Shown one piece after another: positions 24,705 to 33,779 of a stretch of 64,000 nt of DNA. The notes under the pieces were generated by a model. The model was not told the origin of the DNA. It was given only the letters and a program-made list of their open reading frames with translations, and did not search any database. This DNA is from Acidimicrobiaceae bacterium. GTDB lineage: Bacteria; Actinomycetota; Acidimicrobiia; Acidimicrobiales; Aldehydirespiratoraceae. The position numbers and the translations under genes are program-made. The first letter of the stretch is position 1. Each line of letters opens with the position of its first letter. Where the stretch lies: contig JAPOYA010000057.1 in NCBI GenBank assembly GCA_026706815.1, positions 109,228 through 173,227 of the forward strand, given 5' to 3'.

Positions 24705-26654
24705 TCAGTTGTTGCGGCAGGTTTGGAGTCGGTCGAGCTCTGTGTAGACGGCCTGCCATAGGGCGTTGGGGCCGTTGCCCTGCCAGTTGGGGGCTTGCCG
24801 GTCGGGTCGGGTTTTGATGTCGGTGACGGTGTAGGAGTCGTTGCCGAGCATTGTGGCATGCGCGCGGCCGAACGTTTCGACCAAGTCGCTTCGACCGGTT
24901 GTCCGGTGTCGTTGTATTTTGGCGGCGATCTGGTTGATCAGGGCTGTGTCGGTGCTGGCGCAAGCGGTCTCGGTTTCGGCTTCTGGTTCCTCGGTCTCGG
25001 CGTCGGGTTGTTCGGTTTCGGGTGTTTCGGGTTGTTGTTGGTCTTGTTGTTGTTGGGCTGGTAGGTCGTTGTCGAGCACTGGTGTGGTCAGTTGGTCATC
25101 AGAAGCGAACGGTGTTTCGGTTGCGTATGGCACGTGTCCGGCTACGTCGAAGCGGGGGATCGACGCCTGCCGGCTGCCGCGGCGTGTGATCACGCAGGGG
25201 GCGGTCCAGCGGGTGCTTTTCTCAGGCCCGTTCTTTCTGAGTTCTTGGTTCCTAGCGTTGAAGCAGTCAGCTTCGTCTGTTGAGCGTTCTTGGTAGGAAT
25301 ACCATTCGCGTTGGCCTTCGTAGGCCTTGATGTACGGGTCGGAGAAACCCGTTGAGAACCGGTGGCGGATCACGAACGAGTCGCCCGGCTCGGCGTCCGC
25401 TGACGCGATCACGCGCACTATACGGGGCTGGTCCCAGTCGGCGGCGGTGAAGTCGAGTTGGTCGGGTTGAACGGTGACGCTGCCTGCGGGGCTGTCCACA
25501 TAGTCGGTTCGCATCCGCACGGTGAGGGTCTGCCCGGGGGCGGGCTGCTGGGGGTTGCGCACCACGTATGCGTGGCCGTCGGTGTCGCCGCGCACTGGTT
25601 GAAGCACCAGCTCGCCGAGGTCGACTTCGCGAAAGCCCGGCACCGTGTTGACATGGGTGGCGCCGTTCACACCCGAGTGCGACACGTCCACCAGGTCGGG
25701 GTCCGACGGCATCGACGGGCCGTTCGGGTTGCGCCGCCACACACCGCGGTCCGGCGGGATGGCGTTGTAGTAGCACGGATTGTCCACGGACAGACCGCCG
25801 CCGCAGGGACTGTCGTCGTCGACGATCGTGAGCGTCGCCGACGGCGCATCGTAGACCCCCAACGGCGCGACCCCATCACCGCAGTCGAGGAGGTTCAGCC
25901 GCGTGGAGGGGCTGGGCTTGGAGGGGTCCTCGCAGCCCGACAAGCGAGCCACATCTCGGGGCATCACCGTCGCTGTGATCGTCTCGTCGCGCTCCCACCG
26001 GTCGTCGTCGACGATGTTTGTGACATGGACCAGGGCCGCCACGAGATTCCCGTCCGCGTCGACGTCGGTGGCGCTGTTGGACGGCTCCCAGGCGCGACGC
26101 TGGAAGATGAGGCCGGTCGGTTCGTGGCGCAGCGTCGCGACGGTGCAGCCCGGCATCTGCCGAACAGGCCCCAGCGGCGGATATGCCACCAGTTTTTGCT
26201 GTAGGAAATCGTGTTGTTCGAAGGGTTTGTGGCCCCCCGCCGGGAACGCGTTGTAGTCGTTCTCCCAGTGGGACTCGCCGGCGGCGGGGGTGTGTGCGTG
26301 GTCCGCTTGCGGCCCGACCCATTTGGCGGTCCCCGACCAGCACACCACCACGGTCGCTCCCTTGCCCGAGGCGGCCTGGCCCGGCGGCGGCAGCGGCGGG
26401 TTGAACTTCAGCCGCAGCCACACCCTGCGATTCACGGAGCTGAGGCCCTCGTCGATCGACGTGGCAGGCGCCAACGAGGCGGCCGAGGCCGTCAAGTCAG
26501 CCTTGCGGATCCTCTCGTCGACGAAGTCCACGGCGATGGTGCCCGACCAGTCCGCCGCGGTCGGCGGCGGGGCCTGCGCCGAACTGACCCCGGCGACCCC
26601 ACCGCCGGCAACCACCAGAGCCGCCAGAATCACGATCCCCGAACGCGAACGCAT
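24705..26654 (-). CDS. Secreted protein with Calx-beta-like segments, function unknown
   Basis: 649 aa with a clear signal peptide (GIVILAALVVAGGGVAGVSSAQA). Several segments look like Calx-beta/immunoglobulin-like repeats. One is VTVQPDQLDFTAADWDQPRI followed by a VRVIASADAEPGD strand; another is ATLTIVDDDSPCGG. Paired cysteines are scattered through the protein, consistent with export. Residues ~545-580 form a Gln/Glu/Pro-rich linker (PAQQQQDQQQPETPETEQ) before a ~70-residue helical C-terminus. It is probably a cell-surface or extracellular adhesion-type protein, though no anchor motif is seen. A run of 14 G (coding strand) lies 55-68 bp upstream of its start. Confidence 0.75.
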   Translation of the reverse strand: MRSRSGIVILAALVVAGGGVAGVSSAQAPPPTAADWSGTIAVDFVDERIRKADLTASAASLAPATSIDEGLSSVNRRVWLRLKFNPPLPPPGQAASGKGATVVVCWSGTAKWVGPQADHAHTPAAGESHWENDYNAFPAGGHKPFEQHDFLQQKLVAYPPLGPVRQMPGCTVATLRHEPTGLIFQRRAWEPSNSATDVDADGNLVAALVHVTNIVDDDRWERDETITATVMPRDVARLSGCEDPSKPSPSTRLNLLDCGDGVAPLGVYDAPSATLTIVDDDSPCGGGLSVDNPCYYNAIPPDRGVWRRNPNGPSMPSDPDLVDVSHSGVNGATHVNTVPGFREVDLGELVLQPVRGDTDGHAYVVRNPQQPAPGQTLTVRMRTDYVDSPAGSVTVQPDQLDFTAADWDQPRIVRVIASADAEPGDSFVIRHRFSTGFSDPYIKAYEGQREWYSYQERSTDEADCFNARNQELRKNGPEKSTRWTAPCVITRRGSRQASIPRFDVAGHVPYATETPFASDDQLTTPVLDNDLPAQQQQDQQQPETPETEQPDAETEEPEAETETACASTDTALINQIAAKIQRHRTTGRSDLVETFGRAHATMLGNDSYTVTDIKTRPDRQAPNWQGNGPNALWQAVYTELDRLQTCRNN

Positions 26655-26708
26655 ATCGACCGAACCTCCATAACCAAGGCAGAACTCTCACCCGGCACAG
26701 CAGAGTAA

Positions 26709-26722
26709 CCCCCCCCCCCCCC
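26709..26722. repeat. 14-base homopolymer (C on +, G on the gene strand) upstream of the secreted-protein gene
   Basis: An uninterrupted run of 14 C residues on the + strand lies between the end of the ROK gene and the start of the secreted-protein gene (both on the minus strand). It is 55-68 bp before that gene's start, where it could sit in or next to a promoter or 5' UTR. It is the longest homopolymer I see in the window. Length may vary by polymerase slippage, and it could also be misread in sequencing. Confidence 0.9.
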
Positions 26723-26752
26723 GCCGTCAAGCACCGACAACAGAACTTGCGC

Positions 26753-27697
26753 CTAGAGTCCGAGCGGGTCGGAGGCGACCAGAGCGGCGCCGAGGGCTCC
26801 GGACTCGGCACCGAATGCTGCCAGCACGACCTCTACTCTGGGGCGGTGCTCCGACCCCAGAAGCAAGCGCTGGAGCCAATCGTCGATTCCGGCTCTGAGC
26901 GGCTCGCCCACCTCCGCGAGACCGCCGCCGATCACCACACGGCTCGAATCGAGTATCAGAATCAGGTTGGCGATCCCCCGGGCGGCTTCGCGGCAGAAAC
27001 CGTCGAAGATCTCCACAGCGGTCGAATCCCCCTGATTGAGCGCCTCAATCACATGTTCACTGCGAATCTCGTTGACGTCGCCCACTAGAGCCACCACCGC
27101 GGGAAAATCACCGGCCGCGGCAGCCTCACGGCCGAGACGGCCGAGTCCGTTCCCTGAGGCGAAATACTCCCACGGCCCCGGTTCACCCGTTATATGCGCC
27201 GGGCCGCTCGCGTCGACGGTCATATGCCCGGACTCGCCGGCGAAACCGTTGGCGCCCAGCAGCAGGCGCCCGCCGGCGACGAAGCCGGTCCCGATACCGC
27301 TCCCCAGAGCCACGTAGGCGAAGTCGTCTGCGCTTCGCCCTGCGCCGAGCTTCGCCTCAGCCCAGGCGCCCGCAGTGGCGTCGTTGATTGTGATCACGTT
27401 CGTCTGAGTTGTCTCGGCCAAGAGCTGGCCGACTGGAAACTCGACGAGGTTCGGCAGGTTGGGGGAGTAGCGGACCACTCCGGTGCGGGCGGCCAGACCC
27501 GCTATACCGAGCCCCACGCCCTGCAGCGGCGCCGGGCTGCGTTCGGAAAGGCCAGCCACGATTTCTGTCAGTCGTCCGACTAGTTCATCGCCGCTGCCAT
27601 GACTGGACTTCTTTGTTCTGGCCACGATGCGACCGTCGTCAGGATCGACGAGCAACCCCAGGGCCTTGGTCCCTCCAACGTCAATCCCGACGATCAC
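26753..27697 (-). CDS. ROK-family sugar kinase (glucokinase-like) lacking the zinc motif
   Basis: 314 aa. The N-terminal ATP-binding motif is GIDVGGTKALG. The sugar-binding region is VITINDATAGAWAEAKLGAG, with the catalytic Asp, and later GSGIGTGFVAGGRLLLGANG and GESGHMTVD. ROK kinases normally carry a Cys-x-Cys-G...GC zinc motif next, but here the same place reads GPAHITGEPGPWEYFASG without any cysteine. The adenosine motif VIGGGLAEVGEPL is intact. It probably phosphorylates glucose or another hexose, though the altered loop could change specificity. It is divergent from the propeller-like gene with about 48 bp between starts. Confidence 0.85.
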   Translation of the reverse strand: MIVGIDVGGTKALGLLVDPDDGRIVARTKKSSHGSGDELVGRLTEIVAGLSERSPAPLQGVGLGIAGLAARTGVVRYSPNLPNLVEFPVGQLLAETTQTNVITINDATAGAWAEAKLGAGRSADDFAYVALGSGIGTGFVAGGRLLLGANGFAGESGHMTVDASGPAHITGEPGPWEYFASGNGLGRLGREAAAAGDFPAVVALVGDVNEIRSEHVIEALNQGDSTAVEIFDGFCREAARGIANLILILDSSRVVIGGGLAEVGEPLRAGIDDWLQRLLLGSEHRPRVEVVLAAFGAESGALGAALVASDPLGL

Positions 27698-27745
27698 CCC
27701 GCGAATCTACTGTCGAGGGCGCCGAAGTCGTGCCGATTAGCGGCA

Positions 27746-29350
27746 GTGAGCACAGTGAAATACCTTGCTTGGATGCAGCCCGGACCTCGCAATCCGTTCC
27801 TTGCCGACTCGTCGAACGCGATGGCCCACGGTCGTTGCGACCAGCAGGACAACGTGGCCTGGCGTGGCCCCGAAGGGCCGAGCGAGGTGCTGAGCGAGGA
27901 CGACATCCAATATTCGTGGCTCGGACCGTGCCACTTCGGGTGTACGATCTCGGGTCCGTATCCCGACGGCCGTCGGGTCTTGTGGAGCAACGGTCGGCAG
28001 AATATCGCGAAGCTCGACTACGAGACCCTGGAGATTTTGGCGGACCACGAGATTGTCGGGGGCGAGGGCCGCACGCCCACAGCCGAACTGGAGGCGAACC
28101 TCGCCGGACTCGACAACAAGGAGGGGCAGGAAGCGATCGAGCACGCGCTCGGCCTGTCGCTGCGCTACATGACCGGCCTCGACGGCGTCTATGCGTTGCT
28201 GGATTGCGACAACACGTTCTTCCTTGGCCGCAAAGACCACGCGGTGGCCTATGCAGAAGCTGATTCAAGTGACCCGGCTTCGGAGATCAGCGAACGTGAC
28301 CGCTGGTACAAACCCGACCACATCGAAGGCTTCTTCGTGGGGATGAACATGACCTTCGACGGTCGGCTGGTGATGTCGACCGATCATGGCTGGGTCGTGG
28401 TGCTGGCCCGTGACTTCAGCGAATACCACGCACTCCAGGTTGCGGGCGGAGCAGAAGAGGCCGCCGAGTACTGTGCCATGCGAGCGGCCGAGCGGGGCCA
28501 CACCGGGTATGGCTGGATGCGCACCAGCATCTGCGTCGACGACGACAACGGCATCTACATCAGCTCCAACGATCACCACCACAAACTCCGCTGGACCGGT
28601 GAACGGCTCTCAGACGACGAGGCAGACGGCTGTTGGTCGGTGCCCTATCGCAACGGTGGAGGCTGCGGGTCCGGTACCACTCCCTCGCTGATGGGGTTCG
28701 GCTCCGACGAAGACAAGTTCGTGGTGATCGGCGACGGCGACGAGGTCGTCAACATCACGCTGCTTTGGCGCGAGGACATCCCCGATGACTGGGAACAGCT
28801 CCCCGGCGCTCCCCACCGCCGGATAGCCGGTATCGGCCCGGCGAACATGGGCGACCCCGACCTCAAAGAGATCAAGACCGAGCAGTCGATCACGGTGTCG
28901 GGATACGGGGCGATGACCGTCAACAACGAACCTGCCACAGTGCCCGACAACTTCCCCCCCAGAGGCGCACGGATGCTCTGCTTCATGCTCGGCCACAAGC
29001 CCGAATACACACCCCGCGGCATGCACAAATACCAGTGGGACCCAGAGGCCAGAGAATTCAAAGAAGCCTGGGTCAACTACGACATTTCCTCGCCGAACTC
29101 GGTTCCGTTCGTGGCGCAGGAAAGCGGGCTGGTCTATACCTGCGGCGCGCGTGGCGGCAAGTGGACTGTTGAAGCTGCCGATTGGGAGACCGGTGAGAGC
29201 CGCTTCCATTTCGTCGTCGGAGGCTCGAAGTTCAACACCACCGGTGCCGGAGTGACCGTCGACGAAGACGGCCGCCTGCTCTTTGGTTGCATGTACGGCA
29301 AGACCCGAATCCTGCGCGCTCCCGGCCCGTCTTCCCGGTCAATCTTGTGA
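27746..29350 (+). CDS. Propeller-like soluble protein, unknown function
   Basis: About 534 aa from the GTG at 27746. A GTG at 27755 and an ATG at 27773 are alternatives. No signal peptide. Repeated strand-turn patterns suggest a beta-propeller: ISGPYPDGRRVLWSNGRQNI, MNMTFDGRLVMSTDHGWVVV, SICVDDDNGIYISSNDHHHK and GAGVTVDEDGRLLFGCMYGK. Several resemble PQQ/NHL/SGL-type blades. Histidines and acids cluster in NDHHHK, which could be a metal site. I do not recognise a specific family. It is convergent with valS, and the two stop regions overlap by 12 bp. Confidence 0.7.
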   Translation: MSTVKYLAWMQPGPRNPFLADSSNAMAHGRCDQQDNVAWRGPEGPSEVLSEDDIQYSWLGPCHFGCTISGPYPDGRRVLWSNGRQNIAKLDYETLEILADHEIVGGEGRTPTAELEANLAGLDNKEGQEAIEHALGLSLRYMTGLDGVYALLDCDNTFFLGRKDHAVAYAEADSSDPASEISERDRWYKPDHIEGFFVGMNMTFDGRLVMSTDHGWVVVLARDFSEYHALQVAGGAEEAAEYCAMRAAERGHTGYGWMRTSICVDDDNGIYISSNDHHHKLRWTGERLSDDEADGCWSVPYRNGGGCGSGTTPSLMGFGSDEDKFVVIGDGDEVVNITLLWREDIPDDWEQLPGAPHRRIAGIGPANMGDPDLKEIKTEQSITVSGYGAMTVNNEPATVPDNFPPRGARMLCFMLGHKPEYTPRGMHKYQWDPEAREFKEAWVNYDISSPNSVPFVAQESGLVYTCGARGGKWTVEAADWETGESRFHFVVGGSKFNTTGAGVTVDEDGRLLFGCMYGKTRILRAPGPSSRSIL

Positions 29351-31975
29351 TTCGGGTTCGAGGGTGGCTTCGACGGTGATCTCGCTCTGGTCGGCGACTG
29401 TGCCGGGGGCGACTGTGACGATCACCCCGGCGGCCTTCACGTCGTCGATCACCTGCTCGAGCATCGCCAACTGCGGGCCGGAGGCAGAAAAGGACGCGGA
29501 CTGAACAGGCGTGCGCAATTTGCGCTTGCCCTCAGACTTCTTGCGGCGGACCGCGCTCAGAGCTTCAGCAGCCACCCCGCTGGCCGCCGCCCCGATGCCT
29601 CCGGCAGCCGCGCGCAGGCTGTCGCTTTGGGGCCAGTCAGCAGCGTGAACCGAATCGTCATGCCACCAACTCCAAACCTCTTCGGTGACGAACGGCAGGA
29701 ACGGAGCGAACATTCGCTGCATCGTCGACAAGGCGAAACGAAGCGCGTGGCGAGCCGATTCAGCGCGCTGCGGGCCGTATTCGCCGTAGGCACGGGCTTT
29801 CACCAACTCCAGGTAGTTGTCGGTGAACCACCAGAAGAACGATTCGGTCCGTTCAAGCGCCCTTGCGTAGTCGAAGCGCTCGAAAGCCGCGGTGGCATCG
29901 TCGACGAGGTCGGCGAGCCGGTCCAGCATCGAGCGGTCGAGGGGTTCGCTGACCTTGTTTGCATCATGGTCGCCTGCATTGGGGGCATCCGTGTCGTCGG
30001 CGCCCGAGGCGCCGAAACCGAGCGTGAACTTAGAAGCGTTCAACAGCTTGATCGCTAGGCGGCGCCCGATCTTCATCTGCCCCTGATCAAAGGCGGTGTC
30101 GGTGCCGGGGCGGCCCGATGAGGCCCAGTAGCGAACCGCGTCTGCGCCGTACTGCTCCAACAGATCGGTGGGAACCACAACGTTGCCCTTGGATTTGGAC
30201 ATCTTCTTCCGGTCCGGATCAAGGATCCATCCCGAGAGGGCGGCGTTGCGCCAGGGAGCAGCACCAGCGTCGAAATGGGCTCGAACCACGGTGGAGAACA
30301 GCCAGGTACGGATGATGTCGTGTGCCTGTGGCCGGACGTCCATCGGAAATGTGGCGGCGTAGAGGCCGGCGTCGGTTCTCCAGCCGGTCGCTATCTGGGG
30401 AGTGAGCGAGGAGGTGGCCCAGGTGTCCATCACGTCGACCTCGCCGGCAAAACCGTTGGGCCGACCCCGCTGAGACTCTTCGAAGCCGTCGGGCACATCG
30501 GTCGAAGGATCGACCGGGAGTTGATCCTCGCGTGGACAGATGGGCTGGTCCCATCGTGGCTCTCCGTGGCCATCGAGGGGATACCACAGCGGCAGCGGCA
30601 CACCGAAGAAGCGCTGCCTGCTGATCAGCCAGTCTCCGTTGAGTCCCTCGATCCAGTTCGAATAGCGGGCCTGCATGTAGTCCGGCACCCAGTTGATCTC
30701 GTCGCCCCGAGCCACCAGAGCCTCGCGCAGGTCGGCGTCGCGGCCGCCGTTGCGGATGTACCACTGACGGCTCGACACGATCTCAAGTGGCTTGTCGCCC
30801 TTCTCGAAGAACTTCACGGGATGAACGATCGGCCGGGGCGCACCGTCCAGGTCCCCTGATTCGCTGAGGATCTGCACGATCTCTTCCTGTGCTTGCCTGA
30901 CCCTTTTGCCGGCGAGCCGCTGATAGGTCGCGCAGCCGTCGGGCGAGTCCAGCCAATCCGGGGTCTCAGCTGTGAAACGGCCGTCCCGACCGATGACCGT
31001 GCGCACAGGGAGGTCGAGCTCCCGCCACCAGGTCACGTCGGTGGTGTCGCCGAAGGTGCAGATCATGGCGATTCCGGTTCCCTTCTCGGGATCGGCGAGA
31101 TGGTGCGGATGCACGGGCAGTTCAACGCCGAAAACCGGACTCAGCACGGTGACGCCGTCGAACAGAGGCTGGTAGCGCTCGTCATCTGGATGAGCGACCA
31201 GAGCGACGCAGGAGGGGACCAACTCCGGGCGGGTGGTGTCGATCCAGACCGGCTCGCCCCCGTCGGAGCGTGGGAAACGAAGCTTGTGGTAGGCGCCGGG
31301 CACTTCTTTGTCTTCGAGTTCAGCTTGGGCCACTGCGGTTTGGAAGGTGACGTCCCAGAGCGAGGGCGCCTCAACCTGATATGCCTCGCCGCGAGCGAGG
31401 TTGTCGAGAAAGGCGAGTTGGCTGACCCGTCGGCAGTGGTCGTTGATCGTGGTGTAGGTGCGGGTCCAGTCGACCGAGAGGCCGAGGTGGCGAAACAGTT
31501 GCTCGAAGACCTTCTCGTCTTCCCCTGTCAGTTCCAGACACAGGTCGATGAAGTTCGGTCGGCTGATTGCGATCGGGCGGCGCTTCGAAACCTCTTTCGG
31601 GTTCCCGGCGTCGCCGGGTGCGCTGAAATCTTCGTCGTAGGGCAGCGACGGGTCGCACACCACTCCGTAGTAGTTCTGCACACGCCGCTCAGTGGGGAGG
31701 CCGTTGTCGTCCCAACCCATGGGATAGAACACTTCACGGCCTGCCATGCGCTGATAGCGGGCGATGGTGTCGGTGTGGGTGTAGCTGAAGACATGGCCCA
31801 CATGCAGCGAGCCGCTGACCGTCGGCGGCGGGGTGTCGATCGAGAAGACTTCATCGCGCGGCTTTGCGGGGTCGAAATGGTAGATGCCGGTGCGTTCCCA
31901 TACGGCATCCCACTTCTTCTCCAGACCGACCAGATCAGGCTTTTCGGGAAGTCGCAGCGTAGCCATATGGGCCAT
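29339..31975 (-). CDS. valS: Valyl-tRNA synthetase
   Basis: About 878 aa from the ATG at 31975 (another ATG at 31966). Class I signatures are seen as SGSLHVGHVFSYTHTDTIAR (HIGH-type) and KKMSKSKGNVVVPTDLL (KMSKS). The sequence GWDDNGLPTERRVQNYYGV and the shorter C-terminus resemble the type used by several actinobacteria and archaea, not the E. coli enzyme. The editing (CP1) domain and an anticodon-binding domain are present. The C-terminal coiled coil is reduced to about 60 residues. It charges tRNA-Val with valine. The gene lies 96 bp downstream of the enoyl-CoA hydratase-like gene on the same strand. Confidence 0.95.
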   Translation of the reverse strand: MAHMATLRLPEKPDLVGLEKKWDAVWERTGIYHFDPAKPRDEVFSIDTPPPTVSGSLHVGHVFSYTHTDTIARYQRMAGREVFYPMGWDDNGLPTERRVQNYYGVVCDPSLPYDEDFSAPGDAGNPKEVSKRRPIAISRPNFIDLCLELTGEDEKVFEQLFRHLGLSVDWTRTYTTINDHCRRVSQLAFLDNLARGEAYQVEAPSLWDVTFQTAVAQAELEDKEVPGAYHKLRFPRSDGGEPVWIDTTRPELVPSCVALVAHPDDERYQPLFDGVTVLSPVFGVELPVHPHHLADPEKGTGIAMICTFGDTTDVTWWRELDLPVRTVIGRDGRFTAETPDWLDSPDGCATYQRLAGKRVRQAQEEIVQILSESGDLDGAPRPIVHPVKFFEKGDKPLEIVSSRQWYIRNGGRDADLREALVARGDEINWVPDYMQARYSNWIEGLNGDWLISRQRFFGVPLPLWYPLDGHGEPRWDQPICPREDQLPVDPSTDVPDGFEESQRGRPNGFAGEVDVMDTWATSSLTPQIATGWRTDAGLYAATFPMDVRPQAHDIIRTWLFSTVVRAHFDAGAAPWRNAALSGWILDPDRKKMSKSKGNVVVPTDLLEQYGADAVRYWASSGRPGTDTAFDQGQMKIGRRLAIKLLNASKFTLGFGASGADDTDAPNAGDHDANKVSEPLDRSMLDRLADLVDDATAAFERFDYARALERTESFFWWFTDNYLELVKARAYGEYGPQRAESARHALRFALSTMQRMFAPFLPFVTEEVWSWWHDDSVHAADWPQSDSLRAAAGGIGAAASGVAAEALSAVRRKKSEGKRKLRTPVQSASFSASGPQLAMLEQVIDDVKAAGVIVTVAPGTVADQSEITVEATLEPESQD

Positions 31976-32070
31976 GAGGCTACCGTCCAAGCCGTCCACC
32001 CGAACCGGATCACTGTTGCAATCACCGCCCGCCGTCTGGCGGTTGCGGCCGATGCAATTGCCCAGCGTGG

Positions 32071-32985
32071 CTATTCGGCCACTTTGGGTTGCTCGGCAGC
32101 AGTCCGGTAGTCGTCGTAGGGCTCGTCTCTCTCGCTGAGCGCGGCGGTCAGGCCCCTTTCCTTGATGTTGCCGATGAAGCGCTTCATCGATTCGCTGTGT
32201 ACGCCCAGAGCGCACAGCTCGGTGCCGGCGCGGATCCCGGTGCGCAGGCCCATCACCTCCATCTGGCGATGAACCACACGTTTGTTCAGTTGGACCACGT
32301 CAGTCGGGGTCTGCGCGATCCGCTCGGCGATTTTCAGCACTTCAGCCGACAAATCCTCGGCGGGGAACGCTTTGTTCGCCCAGCCGTACTCGACTGCCTC
32401 GAGGCCGCTGACTGAATCGCCGGTGATCATCATCTCCATGGCCTTGCGCATCCCCATGAACCAGGCGTGGAAGTGCATGTCGGGCACGCCGAAACGGGTG
32501 GCCGGGTAGCCCATCTGGGCGTCTTCGGCCACGTAGACGAGATCGCAGCAGGTCGCGAGTTCGCTGCCTCCCGCCAGGCAGTATCCATGGACCTGGGCGA
32601 TCACCGGCTTGGCCAGATCCCAGATGCTCATCCAACCCTCGGTGACATGGCGCGGCCACTGCCCCTCGCCTTGAGCAGTGAAGAACGGCAGTTCATAGTC
32701 GGTGTTGCCTCCGGCCAAGTCGTAACCCGCAGAGAATGACGGACCGTCGCCTCTGATGATCGAGACCTTGACGCCGTCGTCATCGTCGGCGTCTCGAAGC
32801 GCGCCGAGGATCGCGCCCCGCAGAGGATGGATCAGCGAGTTGCGCTTGTCGGCCCGGTTGAAAGTGATCCTGCGGACCCCGGGCAGCGGATCGTCGAGCA
32901 GGACCCATTGACGGACCTCTGCTGCTTGCGTGCCGTCGTCGCCCGCTGTGCTTGGATTTGCGGTTTTTTGACTGTATTCGCTCAT
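32071..32985 (-). CDS. Enoyl-CoA hydratase/isomerase (crotonase) family protein
   Basis: 304 aa from the ATG at 32985. The crotonase oxyanion-hole segments are visible: SFSAGYDLAGG and the HGYCLAGGSELATCCDLVYV stretch, followed by ATRFGVPDMHF. The usual catalytic glutamates of true enoyl-CoA hydratases are not in the expected AxxGxGxEL/xxPExxLG form. It may therefore catalyse a related reaction on an acyl-CoA. The N-terminal ~35 residues are polar and probably flexible. It precedes valS on the same strand, with no obvious functional link. Confidence 0.85.
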   Translation of the reverse strand: MSEYSQKTANPSTAGDDGTQAAEVRQWVLLDDPLPGVRRITFNRADKRNSLIHPLRGAILGALRDADDDDGVKVSIIRGDGPSFSAGYDLAGGNTDYELPFFTAQGEGQWPRHVTEGWMSIWDLAKPVIAQVHGYCLAGGSELATCCDLVYVAEDAQMGYPATRFGVPDMHFHAWFMGMRKAMEMMITGDSVSGLEAVEYGWANKAFPAEDLSAEVLKIAERIAQTPTDVVQLNKRVVHRQMEVMGLRTGIRAGTELCALGVHSESMKRFIGNIKERGLTAALSERDEPYDDYRTAAEQPKVAE

Positions 32986-33037
32986 GGCTTTGACCCTACG
33001 ACGCACGCCCCGCATCGGCGAAATTCAATGATGGCTC

Positions 33038-33394
33038 TCAGTCGCTTTGATCGCGTATCCGTATGCGTTCACGGGTTACGACGATGATATTGCCTCGTTC
33101 GATCGCTTCGGACTCTTGCTCTATCAACTGGAGCATCGCGGACACCTTGTCCAGAACGGACATATCACCGAAACGGATGATGCACGGATGCGGCAAGCGC
33201 CGGACGAACACCAACTCGCCGAAGTCCTTGTCTTCGGTGATCAAGGCGCGCCCTTCAGCCACCGCCAACGCGAGCAGTTCTTCGTCTGATGCCCGAGGCG
33301 CGTGTTCCATGGCCGATAGGACATCGTGTCCGAGGTCGGTCAGGGTCGTCCACATGTCGCGGGAAGCGGCACAAACGTCAAGGAGAAACTTCAC
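33038..33394 (-). CDS. PIN-like DUF5615 protein, probable toxin
   Basis: 118 aa from the GTG at 33394. The start KFLLDVCAASRDMWTTLTDL, the middle HAPRASDEELLALAVAEGR and ALITEDKDFGELVF match the DUF5615 PIN-like family, with acidic residues (LLD, EDKD) that would hold metal. PIN-like proteins of this kind are thought to be RNases partnered by small antitoxins. Its GTG overlaps the DUF433 stop by 4 bp (GTGA), so the pair is co-translated. The toxin role is inferred from family and pairing. Confidence 0.8.
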   Translation of the reverse strand: MKFLLDVCAASRDMWTTLTDLGHDVLSAMEHAPRASDEELLALAVAEGRALITEDKDFGELVFVRRLPHPCIIRFGDMSVLDKVSAMLQLIEQESEAIERGNIIVVTRERIRIRDQSD

Positions 33395-33645
33395 GAGCCG
33401 CTGATCGGCACAGGCTCGCGGACATGCTCGCCGGCGATTGAGCGGTAGGCATAAAGCAAGCACGCCTGAATGTCCTCAGGCTCCAGAAACGGATATTGGT
33501 ACAGGATGACCTCAGCGGTGTCACCCGATGCGAGCATGCTGAGGATGTGCTCGACGGCCATCCTCATATCACGGACGATCGGCTTGCCGCCGAAGACATC
33601 AGGGCGCACGGTGATGCGCTCCAATAGCGCGGCCTGCTTGGTCAT
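33391..33645 (-). CDS. DUF433 protein, probable antitoxin
   Basis: 84 aa. The sequence ITVRPDVFGGKPIVRDMRMA followed by VEHILSMLASGDTAEVILYQYP is the typical DUF433 winged-helix-like core. DUF433 genes very commonly precede DUF5615/PIN-like genes and act as their antitoxin and regulator. An AGGAG-like motif precedes the start. The two genes form an isolated pair between the crotonase gene and folD. Confidence 0.82.
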   Translation of the reverse strand: MTKQAALLERITVRPDVFGGKPIVRDMRMAVEHILSMLASGDTAEVILYQYPFLEPEDIQACLLYAYRSIAGEHVREPVPISGS

Positions 33646-33779
33646 GTTTCTCCTCCGATGGCCGTTGTGCTCACCTTAGCGAACAGTGAGCAGCATCGCG
33701 TCTGGTAGTCGCTTTCCCCGCTGTCGCGCGAATAGGGCGAGCCATCGTCTCTGTGCGGGCACAGCGATAGCCTACGGGC

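Noticed and set aside
30893..32110. 405-aa open frame on the + strand
   Set aside because: It is antisense to valS, including its HIGH-motif region, and has no recognisable domain.
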